From contig CAKUOD010000006.1 of NCBI GenBank assembly GCA_934668695.1, positions 1 to 64,000 on the forward strand: a DNA stretch of 64,000 nucleotides, in the 5' to 3' direction. Made by a program: the position numbers and the translations under genes. The DNA comes from an uncultured Collinsella sp. (GTDB lineage: Bacteria > Actinomycetota > Coriobacteriia > Coriobacteriales > Coriobacteriaceae). Under the pieces are notes generated by a model that had not been told where the DNA came from, made no database searches, and saw nothing but the letters and a program-made list of their open reading frames with translations. Numbering within the stretch: position 1 is the first letter of the stretch; every line of letters begins with the position of its first letter. Positions 51,425-60,177 of this stretch are shown piece by piece.

Positions 51425-52611
51425 GCGGCACCTGCGATCGAGAGCAGCGTCTGGGCAAACTCGTCCAGATCGTCCGGATTCACGCGGTCGTCAAAGGAAA
51501 TGCGCAGTGCACCTAGTGCCTGCTCGCGACCAATGCCCATGGCGCTGAGCACATGGCTCGGGTCCATGCTGCCGCTCGAGCACGCCGAGCCGGCCGAAAC
51601 CTCAAAGCCGGCGGCATCGAGCTTGACGATGAGCTCCTCGGAGTCCATGCCATCAACGTAGATCGATACCATGCCCGGCAGGCGATCGGCCTGTGCGTAG
51701 TCGCCCATGGTGGCGTGAATGCGCTGGTGGGCCGTAAGCGTGGCGTAGAGCTTGTCGGAAAGGGCTTGCAGCTTCGCGCGCTCCTGAGCCACATGGGGCG
51801 TCAGAGACGAGGCGGCAGCGGCAAAGGCGAGCTGCGTGCGCAGGTCTTGCGTGCCGGCACGACGACCGGCCTCCTGTCCGCCGCCAAAGATGCGCGGGCG
51901 CAGCGGCGTGCGGCTCTTAAGGTAGAGTGCGCCAGATGCCACGGGACCGCCAATCTTGTGGGCTGCGACGGACATGGCGTCGACGCCCAGCTCGGTGACA
52001 TCGAGCGGAATATGCAGATACCCCTGGATGGCATCGGTGTGGAACAGGGCGCCAACGGTATGCGTGGCCGCGGCAAGCTCGCGGATGGGCTGCACCACGC
52101 CGGTCTCGTTGTTGGCAACCATGATGCTCACGAGCGCCACGTCGTCGCCTAGCAGCTCGACAAGCGTGGCAGGCTCAATGTAGCCCATGCGGCAGGGCTG
52201 CACCAGGTCGACGGTAAAGCCGGCGGCACGCAGCAGCGGCAGGTTGTCCAGAATCGAATCGTGCTCGATGGCCGAAACGATTACACGATCGCGCTTGCGA
52301 TCGCGCTTGCGATCGCGCTGACGAGCGCCCTCGGCAAGACCGAGCAGCGCCAGCTGGTTGGCTTCGGTGCCGCCGTTGGTCAGTACAATCTCGGACGGGC
52401 GGACGCGCGCGCCAAAGCTGCGGGCGATCTCGCGACGTGCAACCTCCAGACGCGCGGCAGCCTTGCGGCCGAGCGAATGCAGCGAGTTGGGGTTGACGCC
52501 GGCAAGCTCGCTGTCATCGTACTCGCGCTGCGCAAGGAGCGCCTCGGCGCGCATGGGCGTCGAGGCGGCATAATCAAGATTCACGGGTATGCGGTTTTGA
52601 CCTGCGGTCAT
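51421..52611 (-). CDS. Cysteine desulfurase (NifS/IscS family)
   Basis: 396 aa PLP enzyme that takes sulfur from cysteine for Fe-S clusters or thiolated tRNA. The PLP lysine lies in SVAAHKIGGP (about K219), the mobile catalytic cysteine in SAGSACSSGS (about 342). N-terminus YLDYAAST is slightly altered (VNLDYAASTP). A surface segment near residues 98-108 reads RDRKRDRKRDR, an insertion encoded by an almost perfect 12-bp tandem repeat. No scaffold IscU gene lies next to it, so its acceptor is unknown. Overlaps the Nif3 gene by 4 bases. Confidence 0.92.
   Translation of the reverse strand: MTAGQNRIPVNLDYAASTPMRAEALLAQREYDDSELAGVNPNSLHSLGRKAAARLEVARREIARSFGARVRPSEIVLTNGGTEANQLALLGLAEGARQRDRKRDRKRDRVIVSAIEHDSILDNLPLLRAAGFTVDLVQPCRMGYIEPATLVELLGDDVALVSIMVANNETGVVQPIRELAAATHTVGALFHTDAIQGYLHIPLDVTELGVDAMSVAAHKIGGPVASGALYLKSRTPLRPRIFGGGQEAGRRAGTQDLRTQLAFAAAASSLTPHVAQERAKLQALSDKLYATLTAHQRIHATMGDYAQADRLPGMVSIYVDGMDSEELIVKLDAAGFEVSAGSACSSGSMDPSHVLSAMGIGREQALGALRISFDDRVNPDDLDEFAQTLLSIAGAA
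52287..52320 (-). repeat. 12-bp tandem repeat inside the cysteine desulfurase gene
   Basis: GATCGCGCTTGC occurs twice exactly (52287-52298, 52299-52310), followed by GATCGCGCTGAC. In the protein it encodes the repeated RDRK unit. Each unit is four codons, so copy changes would keep the frame. Confidence 0.9.
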
Positions 52612-52617
52612 AAGGGT

Positions 52618-53289
52618 TTATGCCTCCTGTGCTGCCTCGTTGCCCAGCTTCTGCAGCAGCGCAACCTCGGCGGCGGGATCTTCGGACTTAAATACGGCGG
52701 AGCCGGCCACGAGCACGTTGGCGCCGGCCTTGACGACCTCGGCAATGTTCTTGGAAGAGATGCCGCCGTCGACCTCAATCAGGGGCGACACGCCGTGGCG
52801 CTCGCACATGGCCTTGAGCTCGTGAAGCTTTGCGATGGTGCCCGGGATAAAGCTCTGGCCGCCAAAGCCAGGGTTCACGCTCATCAGCAGCACCATATCG
52901 ACGACGTCGATGATGCTCTCGAGTACGCACACGGGGGTGGCGGGGTTGAGTACCACGCCGGCCTTGACGCCGCGCTGCTGCAGATGCGTGAGCGTGCGGT
53001 GCAGGTGCGTGGAAGCCTCGTAGTGCACGGTGATCATATCGGCACCAGCGTCGGCATACCAATCGACGGTCTCGTCGGGGTTCGACACCATGAGGTGCGC
53101 ATCGACCGGCACGTTGGTGGAGCGCTTGACGGCCTTGAGGATGTCAACGCCAAAGGTGAGGTTGCCGGTAAAGTGGCCGTCCATAACGTCGAAGTGCACG
53201 TAGTCGGCACCGGCGATCTTGTCGAGCTCTCCCTTGAGGTTGGCCATATCGGCCGAAAGGACGGACGGAGCGATTTTAATGGAACCCAT
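52618..53289 (-). CDS. rpe: Ribulose-phosphate 3-epimerase
   Basis: 223 aa TIM barrel enzyme of the pentose phosphate pathway that interconverts ribulose 5-phosphate and xylulose 5-phosphate. KIAPSVLSADMANL opens the barrel; the metal-binding residues are in VHFDVMDGHF and the later VDGGISSKN, with MSVNPGFGGQSFIP between them. Full length. It follows gpsA with an 18-base gap and precedes the cysteine desulfurase. Confidence 0.96.
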   Translation of the reverse strand: MGSIKIAPSVLSADMANLKGELDKIAGADYVHFDVMDGHFTGNLTFGVDILKAVKRSTNVPVDAHLMVSNPDETVDWYADAGADMITVHYEASTHLHRTLTHLQQRGVKAGVVLNPATPVCVLESIIDVVDMVLLMSVNPGFGGQSFIPGTIAKLHELKAMCERHGVSPLIEVDGGISSKNIAEVVKAGANVLVAGSAVFKSEDPAAEVALLQKLGNEAAQEA

Positions 53290-53307
53290 GGTAGAAGCCT
53301 TTCTGCG

Positions 53308-54315
53308 CTAGTCGGTGAGTCCGTAGAACTCTTGAGAGGGGACGCGATCGGTAAGAATCTCGAGCGCCCTATCCAAAGTAACACCGTTGTAGAGCGTTTG
53401 CTCCACGGCAAAGGTGAGCGGAATGTCTACGCCCAGTGAACGGGCGAGCTCGCTGACGCTGCGGGCGGCGACGGCGCCTTCCACCACCATATGCGTGCGC
53501 GTCTGGTACTCGTCGAGCGACACGCCGTGGGCAAACTCGTAGCCAAAGGTACGGTTGCGCGAATGCTCCGAGGTGCAGGTGGCAATGAGGTCGCCCATGC
53601 CGGCAAGTCCCATGCAGGTCATAGCTTGACCGCCGCGGGCGTGCACCAGACGGCTGATCTCGGCCAAGCCGCGCGTCATGATGAGGGCAAGTGTGTTGTC
53701 GCCCGCGCCCGAGCCCGCGGAGATGCCGCATACGATGGCGATAACGTTCTTCATGGCGCCGCAAACCTCGACGCCGGTCATGTCCTGCGATAGGTAGATG
53801 CGGAAGGCCGTGGAAAGCAGCAGCTCCTTAAAGGTCTCCCCTATCTGCGGGTCTTCGCTGGCGATGACGGCGGCAGAAAGCCCGCCGCGGCAGATTTCCT
53901 CGGCATGGTTGGGGCCCGAGAGCGCCGCAACACGTGCCTCGTTGCCGATCTCGCTGGTGATGACCTCGCTCATGAGCAGGCCAGACTCGGGCTCGATGCC
54001 CTTGGTGAGGCACAGAACCGGCGTCTCGTCTGCGATGAACGGCGCCGCCTGGCGGCAGACGTCGCGCAAGTGCGTCGAAGGCACAGCAAAGATGATGGCC
54101 TCGGCTCCGTCGAGCGCCTGGGTCATATCCGTCGTCGCAACAACGTTTTCCGGCAGCTCGTAGTCCACTAGATAGCGGGGATTGCGGTGCTCGCCATTGA
54201 TGCCGGCGGCCGTCTGCTCGCTATGGGCCCACATGGTCACGCGCTCGGCTCGCGCGGCGGCAAGGCCGGCGACGGCGGTTCCCCAGGAGCCGGAGCCAAT
54301 CAGCGCAACATTCAT
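53308..54315 (-). CDS. gpsA: Glycerol-3-phosphate dehydrogenase [NAD(P)+]
   Basis: 335 aa. It makes sn-glycerol 3-phosphate, the backbone for phospholipids, from dihydroxyacetone phosphate. The N-terminal NAD(P) motif is IGSGSWGTAVAGL. The catalytic lysine is in GAMKNVIAI, and the substrate region reads GLAGMGDLIATCTSEHSRNRTFG. Full length. It lies directly after plsY, which uses its product, so the pair makes metabolic sense. Confidence 0.97.
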   Translation of the reverse strand: MNVALIGSGSWGTAVAGLAAARAERVTMWAHSEQTAAGINGEHRNPRYLVDYELPENVVATTDMTQALDGAEAIIFAVPSTHLRDVCRQAAPFIADETPVLCLTKGIEPESGLLMSEVITSEIGNEARVAALSGPNHAEEICRGGLSAAVIASEDPQIGETFKELLLSTAFRIYLSQDMTGVEVCGAMKNVIAIVCGISAGSGAGDNTLALIMTRGLAEISRLVHARGGQAMTCMGLAGMGDLIATCTSEHSRNRTFGYEFAHGVSLDEYQTRTHMVVEGAVAARSVSELARSLGVDIPLTFAVEQTLYNGVTLDRALEILTDRVPSQEFYGLTD

Positions 54316-54324
54316 GACTCTCTC

Positions 54325-55008
54325 CTACTTATCGTCGGGCCCGGTGACGCGCTTGGTAAACGAGAGCTTGGACTCCTTACCCGTCATGAGCTTTTGGATA
54401 TTCGCGCGATGGGCCCACACAACGGTGATGCCGATCATCGCCATGCAAAACTTGAGGCCCAGGTTGCTGTACGGAAAGACCGCGCAAGCAGCGATAGGAA
54501 GACCGATGGCAGCGGCGAGCGAGCCCACCGACACGTACTTGGTTATGGCGACGGCCACGATAAACATGCCCAGCAGCGACAGGCCAATAGGCCAGTACCA
54601 AGCGAGGATGACGCCCAGGCCAACTGCGATACCCTTGCCGCCATGGAAGTTGAGGTAGGGCGAGAAGATGTGGCCCCACACGGCAGCCAGGCAGATGACG
54701 CCGAGCATCCAGTCGCCGGTGGCGCCGGGGGCCATAATGCTCACGGGGAAGCCATAGCCCACGCTCGCGATGAGCGGGCGCGCGATAAGGACGCAGATGG
54801 CGCCCTTAAAGCAGTCGAGCAGCAGCGTGAGCGCGGCCACCTTTGGGCCGGCCACGCGCAGTGCGTTGGTGGTGCCGATGTTGCCGGAGCCCGCCTTGCG
54901 AATGTCGGTGTGGTTGAACACGCGGCCCAAGATCAGACCAAACGGAATCGCCCCGATAAAGAACGAGACCACGGCGCAGATAGCGGTCAGAAGAATCGGA
55001 TTATGCAT
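54325..55008 (-). CDS. plsY: Acyl-phosphate glycerol-3-phosphate acyltransferase PlsY
   Basis: 227 aa from ATG at 55008; AAGGAG and AAAAGG lie upstream on the minus strand. PlsY makes lysophosphatidate from acyl-phosphate and glycerol 3-phosphate. The three cytosolic motifs are SGNIGTTNALRVAG, FHGGKGIAVGLG and a C-terminal basic segment. About five membrane helices are visible. It overlaps the end of der by 8 bases and is followed by gpsA. Confidence 0.95.
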   Translation of the reverse strand: MHNPILLTAICAVVSFFIGAIPFGLILGRVFNHTDIRKAGSGNIGTTNALRVAGPKVAALTLLLDCFKGAICVLIARPLIASVGYGFPVSIMAPGATGDWMLGVICLAAVWGHIFSPYLNFHGGKGIAVGLGVILAWYWPIGLSLLGMFIVAVAITKYVSVGSLAAAIGLPIAACAVFPYSNLGLKFCMAMIGITVVWAHRANIQKLMTGKESKLSFTKRVTGPDDK

Positions 55009-56335
55009 CCTTTTGCTCCTTCTTCCTAAAGAAGAGTCGAATGGGCGTGCCAGCAAAGTCGAAGGTCGAGCGCATGCGGTTCTCCACGTAGCGCTGGTAG
55101 GTGTCGTTCACCAGGTCGCTGTGGTTGACGAAGAACGTGAACGTCGGCGGGTTGACTCCCGTCTGGGTCACGTAGTGCATGCGCAGGCGGCGCTTGCCGT
55201 CCACCACGGTGTGGCCAAACTCGCGCAGGTCGGTGAGGAACGTATTGAGGCGCGAGGTGCTGATCTTTTGCGAGCGCGTCTTCTCGGCTGCGTCGACCAT
55301 CGCCCAGATCTTCTCGACGCTGCGGCCGGTCAGGGCCGAGATGCGCAAGTACTGGGCCCAGGGAGCCATGACGCCCAGACGGCGGTCGACGGTCTCCATG
55401 CAGGCTTCACGCTTGCGGTCATCGTCGAGCAGATCCCACTTGTTGAGCAACACCACGATGGCGCAGCCGCGCTCGATGGCAAGACCCATGACCTTCTGGT
55501 CCTGCTCGGTGACGCCCACGGAGGCGTCGACGACGAGCAGCGCCACGTCGGCGCGGTCGATGGCACGCAGGCCGCGAACCATCGAGTAGTACTCGATGTT
55601 CTCGTACACGGTGCTCTTCTTGCGAATGCCCGCGGTGTCGACCATGCGGTAGTGCTTGCCGTTGCGCCCCACGACGGTGTCGATGGCGTCGCGCGTCGTG
55701 CCGGCAATGTTGGACACGATAGAGCGGTCGGCGCCCAGGATGCGGTTGAACAGCGAGGACTTACCGGCGTTGGGGCGGCCGATGATGGCCACGTTCAGCG
55801 CATCGGGGAACTCATCGGCGACCTCGTCCTCCTCCTCGGGCAACAGGGCCACGATGTCGTCGAGCAGGTCGCCCGTGCCGTGGCCATGCAGGGCCGAAAG
55901 CGGCGTGGGCTCGCCGATGCCGAGCGAATAGAACTCCCAGATGCTGTCGTTTTCGCGATCGGGGTTGTCGAGCTTGTTCACCAGCAGAAAGACCGGCTTG
56001 TCGCAGCGCTTGAGCATGCGGGCGACCGACTCGTCCTCCTCGGTGACGCCGGTGCGGCCATCGACCACAAACAGGATGACGGCGGCTTCCTCGGCGGCGG
56101 CGAGGGCCTGGTCACGGATGGACGTGGCAAAGACATCGTCGCTCTTGAGCGGCTCGATGCCGCCCGTGTCGACGATGGTGAACTCGCGGCCGTTCCAATC
56201 GGCCGTGTGGTACGAGCGGTCGCGCGTGACGCCGCGGGACTCGTGGACGATGGCGTCCGAGGTCTGGGCCAGGCGGTTTACGAGCGTGGACTTGCCCACG
56301 TTGGGGCGTCCGACGACGGCGACGATAGGTTTCAT
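55001..56335 (-). CDS. der: Ribosome-associated GTPase Der (EngA)
   Basis: 444 aa from ATG at 56335, with TAAAGGAGAG upstream; a longer in-frame version would overlap the DUF512 gene. Two G domains: G1 GRPNVGKSTLVNRL (start) and GRPNAGKSSLFNRIL (about 183). G3 is DTGG in the first and DTAG in the second; G4 NKLD and NKWD. A C-terminal KH-like domain completes it. Der assists 50S subunit assembly. It overlaps plsY, conserved as DUF512-der-plsY-gpsA. Confidence 0.97.
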   Translation of the reverse strand: MKPIVAVVGRPNVGKSTLVNRLAQTSDAIVHESRGVTRDRSYHTADWNGREFTIVDTGGIEPLKSDDVFATSIRDQALAAAEEAAVILFVVDGRTGVTEEDESVARMLKRCDKPVFLLVNKLDNPDRENDSIWEFYSLGIGEPTPLSALHGHGTGDLLDDIVALLPEEEDEVADEFPDALNVAIIGRPNAGKSSLFNRILGADRSIVSNIAGTTRDAIDTVVGRNGKHYRMVDTAGIRKKSTVYENIEYYSMVRGLRAIDRADVALLVVDASVGVTEQDQKVMGLAIERGCAIVVLLNKWDLLDDDRKREACMETVDRRLGVMAPWAQYLRISALTGRSVEKIWAMVDAAEKTRSQKISTSRLNTFLTDLREFGHTVVDGKRRLRMHYVTQTGVNPPTFTFFVNHSDLVNDTYQRYVENRMRSTFDFAGTPIRLFFRKKEQKDA

Positions 56336-56345
56336 CTGCTCTCCT

Positions 56346-57788
56346 TTAATGGGTAGGGTCAGTGGAAGTGTTAGAGTCTGCGGGCACAATGCCAAGGATG
56401 TGCTCCAGGGTATCGAGCAGCTTATGCGGCATGGTCGACACCACATGAACCTCGGCGCCGCGACTGGTAAGGCTTGCGAGTAAATCGTCACGATGATACT
56501 CGTCAAGCGTCATGCCGTCAGCGTTGAACATGAGCTTAGGCACAAAGAGCATAACCCCCGACAGGTCTTGGGGCAGCTGCTCCAGAATGTCACACGCGAC
56601 GATGAGGCCGGTCACGTCCACGTTGCCGCCGAAGTAGCGGTTCTTGATGGCCGTGACAGTGCCGGCGAGTCCCTGGGGTGACTCCACAAAGCGCGCCACG
56701 GTGTTGCGTGCGCTGGCGCCCGAGAGGCACAGCAGGTGCTGGCTGCGAGCGGCGATGGCATCGCGGACATGGGCCAGACGTTCGGCGTCGGCGGCAAGCA
56801 CGTCGTCGGTCTCGTCCAGATACGAGCGGATCATGCCAATGCCGTCGTAGTACTGCGGGTAACCGTCGTAAAAGTCTGCCTCGGGAGGATCGATACCGGC
56901 GTCCAGATAGAACTCGTCGCTCATCTGGAAGGTGTGGCGGCCAAAGCGCTCGAAGGCTCGATCCTGGAAGGGCCGGATCATGGCGATAGTCTCGCGCGCC
57001 AGTTCGGGCTTGTCGCTGTAGGACCAGCTAAAACGATTCTGATGCTTGGTAAAGCCCAGCGGCACGATGCCCAGACTTGTGATTTGCTCGTGCTCCTCGC
57101 AAAAGCGAAGGGTCTTTTCCAGCTCCTCGCCGTCATTCATGCCGGGGCACAACACGATCTGCGCGTGAATCTCGATACCCGCGGCCATGATGGCCTCGAG
57201 TACGTCCATGCCTCGCTGGGCGTTGCGGCCCATCATACGACGGCGGACGTCGGGGCTCACGGCATGGACCGACACGTTCATGGGGCTCATGTTGCGCTCG
57301 ATGACGTTTTGCACGTCCTCGTCGGAGAGGTTCGTGAGCGTGACAAAGTTGCCCTGCAAAAAGCTTAGGCGATAGTCGTCGTCGCGAATGTAGAGCGTGG
57401 AGCGGCCGCCCTTGGGCAGCATGGTCATAAAGCAGAACACGCAGGCGTTAACGCAGGTACGCATGCCGTCGAAGATGGGGCCATCGAACTCCAAGCCCCA
57501 GTCCTCGCCGGGAAAGCGGTCGAGCTCGACGGGGGTGACGGTGCCGTCGCGCGGATCGAATATCTCCAGCTCGACGGTGTCGTCGTCGGCCTCCCAGAGC
57601 CACACGATCATATCGGTCAGCTGCTCGCCGTTGACCGTGAGCACGCGCATGCCCGGCTCGATACCCACATCCCACGCGGGCGATTCGGGACGCACGTTCT
57701 TTACGAGCGCGCCCTCACCCGGCTCGGGGTCGCGGCTGCGCCCGTAATCGGCCACCTCGGCGGCGTATGCGGGTACGGTCTGGTCCAT
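56346..57788 (-). CDS. DUF512 PDZ-radical SAM protein
   Basis: 480 aa from ATG at 57788. A PDZ-like N-terminal domain (about 25-80, GIEPGMRVLTVNGEQL) precedes a radical SAM-type core with CVNACVFCF (CxxxCxxC) and then the DUF512 C-terminal domain. The family is widespread in Firmicutes, actinobacteria and cyanobacteria and is always near der or ispH, but its reaction is unknown. Possible role in iron-sulfur or ribosome-related modification is speculation. The gene lies 2 bases after ispH and 10 before der. Confidence 0.85.
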   Translation of the reverse strand: MDQTVPAYAAEVADYGRSRDPEPGEGALVKNVRPESPAWDVGIEPGMRVLTVNGEQLTDMIVWLWEADDDTVELEIFDPRDGTVTPVELDRFPGEDWGLEFDGPIFDGMRTCVNACVFCFMTMLPKGGRSTLYIRDDDYRLSFLQGNFVTLTNLSDEDVQNVIERNMSPMNVSVHAVSPDVRRRMMGRNAQRGMDVLEAIMAAGIEIHAQIVLCPGMNDGEELEKTLRFCEEHEQITSLGIVPLGFTKHQNRFSWSYSDKPELARETIAMIRPFQDRAFERFGRHTFQMSDEFYLDAGIDPPEADFYDGYPQYYDGIGMIRSYLDETDDVLAADAERLAHVRDAIAARSQHLLCLSGASARNTVARFVESPQGLAGTVTAIKNRYFGGNVDVTGLIVACDILEQLPQDLSGVMLFVPKLMFNADGMTLDEYHRDDLLASLTSRGAEVHVVSTMPHKLLDTLEHILGIVPADSNTSTDPTH

Positions 57789-57790
57789 GG

Positions 57791-58690
57791 TTAGCGGCAA
57801 AGCTCCTTGATGCGCTCGACGGCGCGCTCGATGTGTTCTTGCGGGGTGGAGGCTCCGGCGGTGATGCCGATGTGGTGAGCGTCGGTAAACCACGCGGCTT
57901 GGAGCTCAGAAGCTTCCTCGATGTGATACGTGCGCTCGCAGGCGTCTGCGCAAATCTGCGCCAGGCGGCGGGTGTTGCCCGAGTTCTTGCCGCCCACGAT
58001 GACCATGCAGTCGCAGCGGTTGGCAAGTGTGGCTGCTGCCTGTTGACGCTCACTCGTGGCGGCGCAGATGGTGTTGATCACGCGCAGCTCCTGCACGCGC
58101 GGGGTGATAGCAGCCACGACCTCGGCCAAGTTCTGCGCAGTCTGGGTGGTCTGCACAACCAAGCCCACTTTACCCTTGAGCGACAGCGCGTCCGCATCGG
58201 CAGCGCAGCTCACGACCTGCGCGTCATCGCCGGCGTGGCCCAGGATGCCCTCGACTTCGGGGTGGCCCGGCTCGCCCACGACGATCACGCGGTAGCCCTC
58301 GCGCACCAGGCGCTCGGCCGCCACGTGGACCTTCTTCACGTAGGGGCAGGTGGCGTCGACGACGTTATGGCCACGCTCGCGAGCGGCATCAATGACCTGC
58401 GGCACCACGCCGTGGGCGCGGATGATCACAGTGCCCGACGTGGCGTCGTCCAAGGTGTCGGCCAGACCGACGCCTGCCTCGGCGAGCTCGCGTACCACGA
58501 TCGGGTTATGGATGAGCGGACCCAAGGTATGGACCTGAGTGCACTCCCCTGCCTGCGGCGCAGCGGCCAGCGCCATATCGAGCGCACGCTGTACGCCGTA
58601 GCAGGTGCCGGCGTGGGCAGCGATTTCGATAGTGGGGGCGTCTGCCTTGCCGGGCACAGCCTCGGCGGTGTTCATGACTTCCTCGTCCAT
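57791..58690 (-). CDS. ispH: 4-hydroxy-3-methylbut-2-enyl diphosphate reductase
   Basis: 299 aa from ATG at 58690. The final step of the MEP isoprenoid pathway, giving IPP and DMAPP. The three cluster cysteines lie in HAGTCYGVQRAL, VDATCPYVKKVH and INTICAATSERQ. The conserved GNPTHPEV-like block reads VGEPGHPEVEG and the later TAGASTP. The N-terminal 25 residues are unconserved. Part of cmk-plsC-ispH, an order shared with Firmicutes. Confidence 0.95.
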   Translation of the reverse strand: MDEEVMNTAEAVPGKADAPTIEIAAHAGTCYGVQRALDMALAAAPQAGECTQVHTLGPLIHNPIVVRELAEAGVGLADTLDDATSGTVIIRAHGVVPQVIDAARERGHNVVDATCPYVKKVHVAAERLVREGYRVIVVGEPGHPEVEGILGHAGDDAQVVSCAADADALSLKGKVGLVVQTTQTAQNLAEVVAAITPRVQELRVINTICAATSERQQAAATLANRCDCMVIVGGKNSGNTRRLAQICADACERTYHIEEASELQAAWFTDAHHIGITAGASTPQEHIERAVERIKELCR

Positions 58691-58692
58691 GG

Positions 58693-59421
58693 CTAGAACC
58701 TGCCCGGGTGCTCGGCGCACAGGTCATCACGCATGGCGTAGACGCGACTCATGGCTTCGGACTCAAACCAGGCTAGGCGCTCCTTGCGCTTGAGCTCGGC
58801 AGGCGCGTCGGAAAGCGAAATTGACTTGCCGGCGCGGATCCAGCACTTTTTGGGGCGCATGATCTTTTTGCCCGCAGGCGTAATATCGGACCAGCCGCAG
58901 ATGGCGAGCGGGTTGACGGGTGCCTTACCCATCTGGGCGATGAGCGCAAAGCCGCCGTGGACTTCGGGCTTGATCTCGCGCGAGCGGATGCGCGTACCCT
59001 CGGGGAAGATCAGGACGTCCTCACCGCGCTGCAGCGCATGCTGGGCGGCACGCAGGCACTTCATGTCGGCGGTGCCGCGCTCGACGGGAATGCCGCCCAC
59101 GCGGCTAAAGGCCCAGCGCACGATCTTGCTCTTCGCAAACTCGGACTTAAAAATGGGGCGAATGCGGCGGCCGCCAAAGAACAGCGCCGTCTCCACAGCC
59201 AGGAGCTCGGCCATCGATGTGTGGTTGCAGATGACCACGCTGCCGCGGCCTTCCTGGCGCTCAAACAGCAGGTCGCTGTCCTCGACCTTCCAACGCCACA
59301 TGAGCTTGGAGAAGACCCACAGGATGCCCATGACCACGGCGACGGTGCCGCGGATGAGCGCCGGGAACTCGGCGTAGGGGGCGTTGTAGTAATCCTCGGG
59401 CGTCTGCTTAAACAGGCGCAT
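58693..59421 (-). CDS. plsC: 1-acylglycerol-3-phosphate O-acyltransferase (PlsC family)
   Basis: 242 aa. It adds the second acyl chain to make phosphatidate. One N-terminal membrane helix (TVAVVMGILWVFSKLMW) anchors it. The catalytic HX4D motif reads NHTSMAE, with Glu in place of Asp, which is unusual. The FPEGTRIRS block, which binds the glycerol phosphate, is intact. Lies between cmk and ispH, 3 bases before the cmk end. Activity is likely but the substitution leaves some doubt. Confidence 0.9.
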   Translation of the reverse strand: MRLFKQTPEDYYNAPYAEFPALIRGTVAVVMGILWVFSKLMWRWKVEDSDLLFERQEGRGSVVICNHTSMAELLAVETALFFGGRRIRPIFKSEFAKSKIVRWAFSRVGGIPVERGTADMKCLRAAQHALQRGEDVLIFPEGTRIRSREIKPEVHGGFALIAQMGKAPVNPLAICGWSDITPAGKKIMRPKKCWIRAGKSISLSDAPAELKRKERLAWFESEAMSRVYAMRDDLCAEHPGRF

Positions 59422-59424
59422 GGG

Positions 59425-60111
59425 CTACCTCCTTTGGTTGATGAGGTCCTCGATGATCGAGACGACCTCGTCGATGGTGTGGGCGGTGGAGTCGACATGT
59501 ACCGCGTCCTCGGCGGGAACGAGCGGCGCGACCTCGCGGCTGCTGTCGAGCTTATCGCGCTGCTTGAGGGCGTCGAGGGTCTCGTCGACCTCGGCCTCAA
59601 GCTGCTCTTCGGTGAGCGGCTGGGCGTCGTTTTGGTGGCGCTGCAGCACACGGCGACGGGCGCGCTCGCGCGGGTCGGCGGTCAGGAACACCTTGACCTG
59701 TGCGTTGGGGAACACGACGGTTCCGATGTCGCGACCCTCGGCGACGATATCGCGGTCCTCGGCGGCGCGGCGCTGGTGGATGAGCATGGCGGCGCGCACG
59801 CCCGGGTAGGCCGAGACCTTGGACACGTTGGCGTCGACCTGCGGGGTGCGAATGGCGGCCGATGCGTCCTTGCCGTCGATGGTCAGGCGCGTGTCCTCGC
59901 CGGTGCCGTTGGTAAAGCGGATCTCGATTTGCTCGGCGAGGGTGTCAATGGCCGCCTCGTCGTCCAGATCGATGCCGCGGCCGAGCGCGGCGAAGGTGAC
60001 GGCGCGATACATGGCGCCCGTGTCGAGCTTGTTAAAGCCCAGCTGGCGGGCGATCTCCTTGGCGATGGTGGACTTGCCGGAACCGGCGGGGCCGTCGATG
60101 GCGACGATCAT
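59425..60111 (-). CDS. cmk: Cytidylate kinase
   Basis: 228 aa. It phosphorylates CMP/dCMP. The P-loop IAIDGPAGSGKSTIAKEIA begins at residue 3; the substrate segment DTGAMYRAVTF and the VAEGRDIGTVVFP block are diagnostic, as is the LTADPRERARRR lid. It follows the rluB gene after 66 bases. It may form one operon with plsC, ispH, DUF512 and der. Confidence 0.97.
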   Translation of the reverse strand: MIVAIDGPAGSGKSTIAKEIARQLGFNKLDTGAMYRAVTFAALGRGIDLDDEAAIDTLAEQIEIRFTNGTGEDTRLTIDGKDASAAIRTPQVDANVSKVSAYPGVRAAMLIHQRRAAEDRDIVAEGRDIGTVVFPNAQVKVFLTADPRERARRRVLQRHQNDAQPLTEEQLEAEVDETLDALKQRDKLDSSREVAPLVPAEDAVHVDSTAHTIDEVVSIIEDLINQRR

Positions 60112-60177
60112 GCAATGCTTCCTTTCGATGGTTGACGTGCTGCTATGGTTCGCGGGCGCTGGGGCGCGGCGGCTTGT

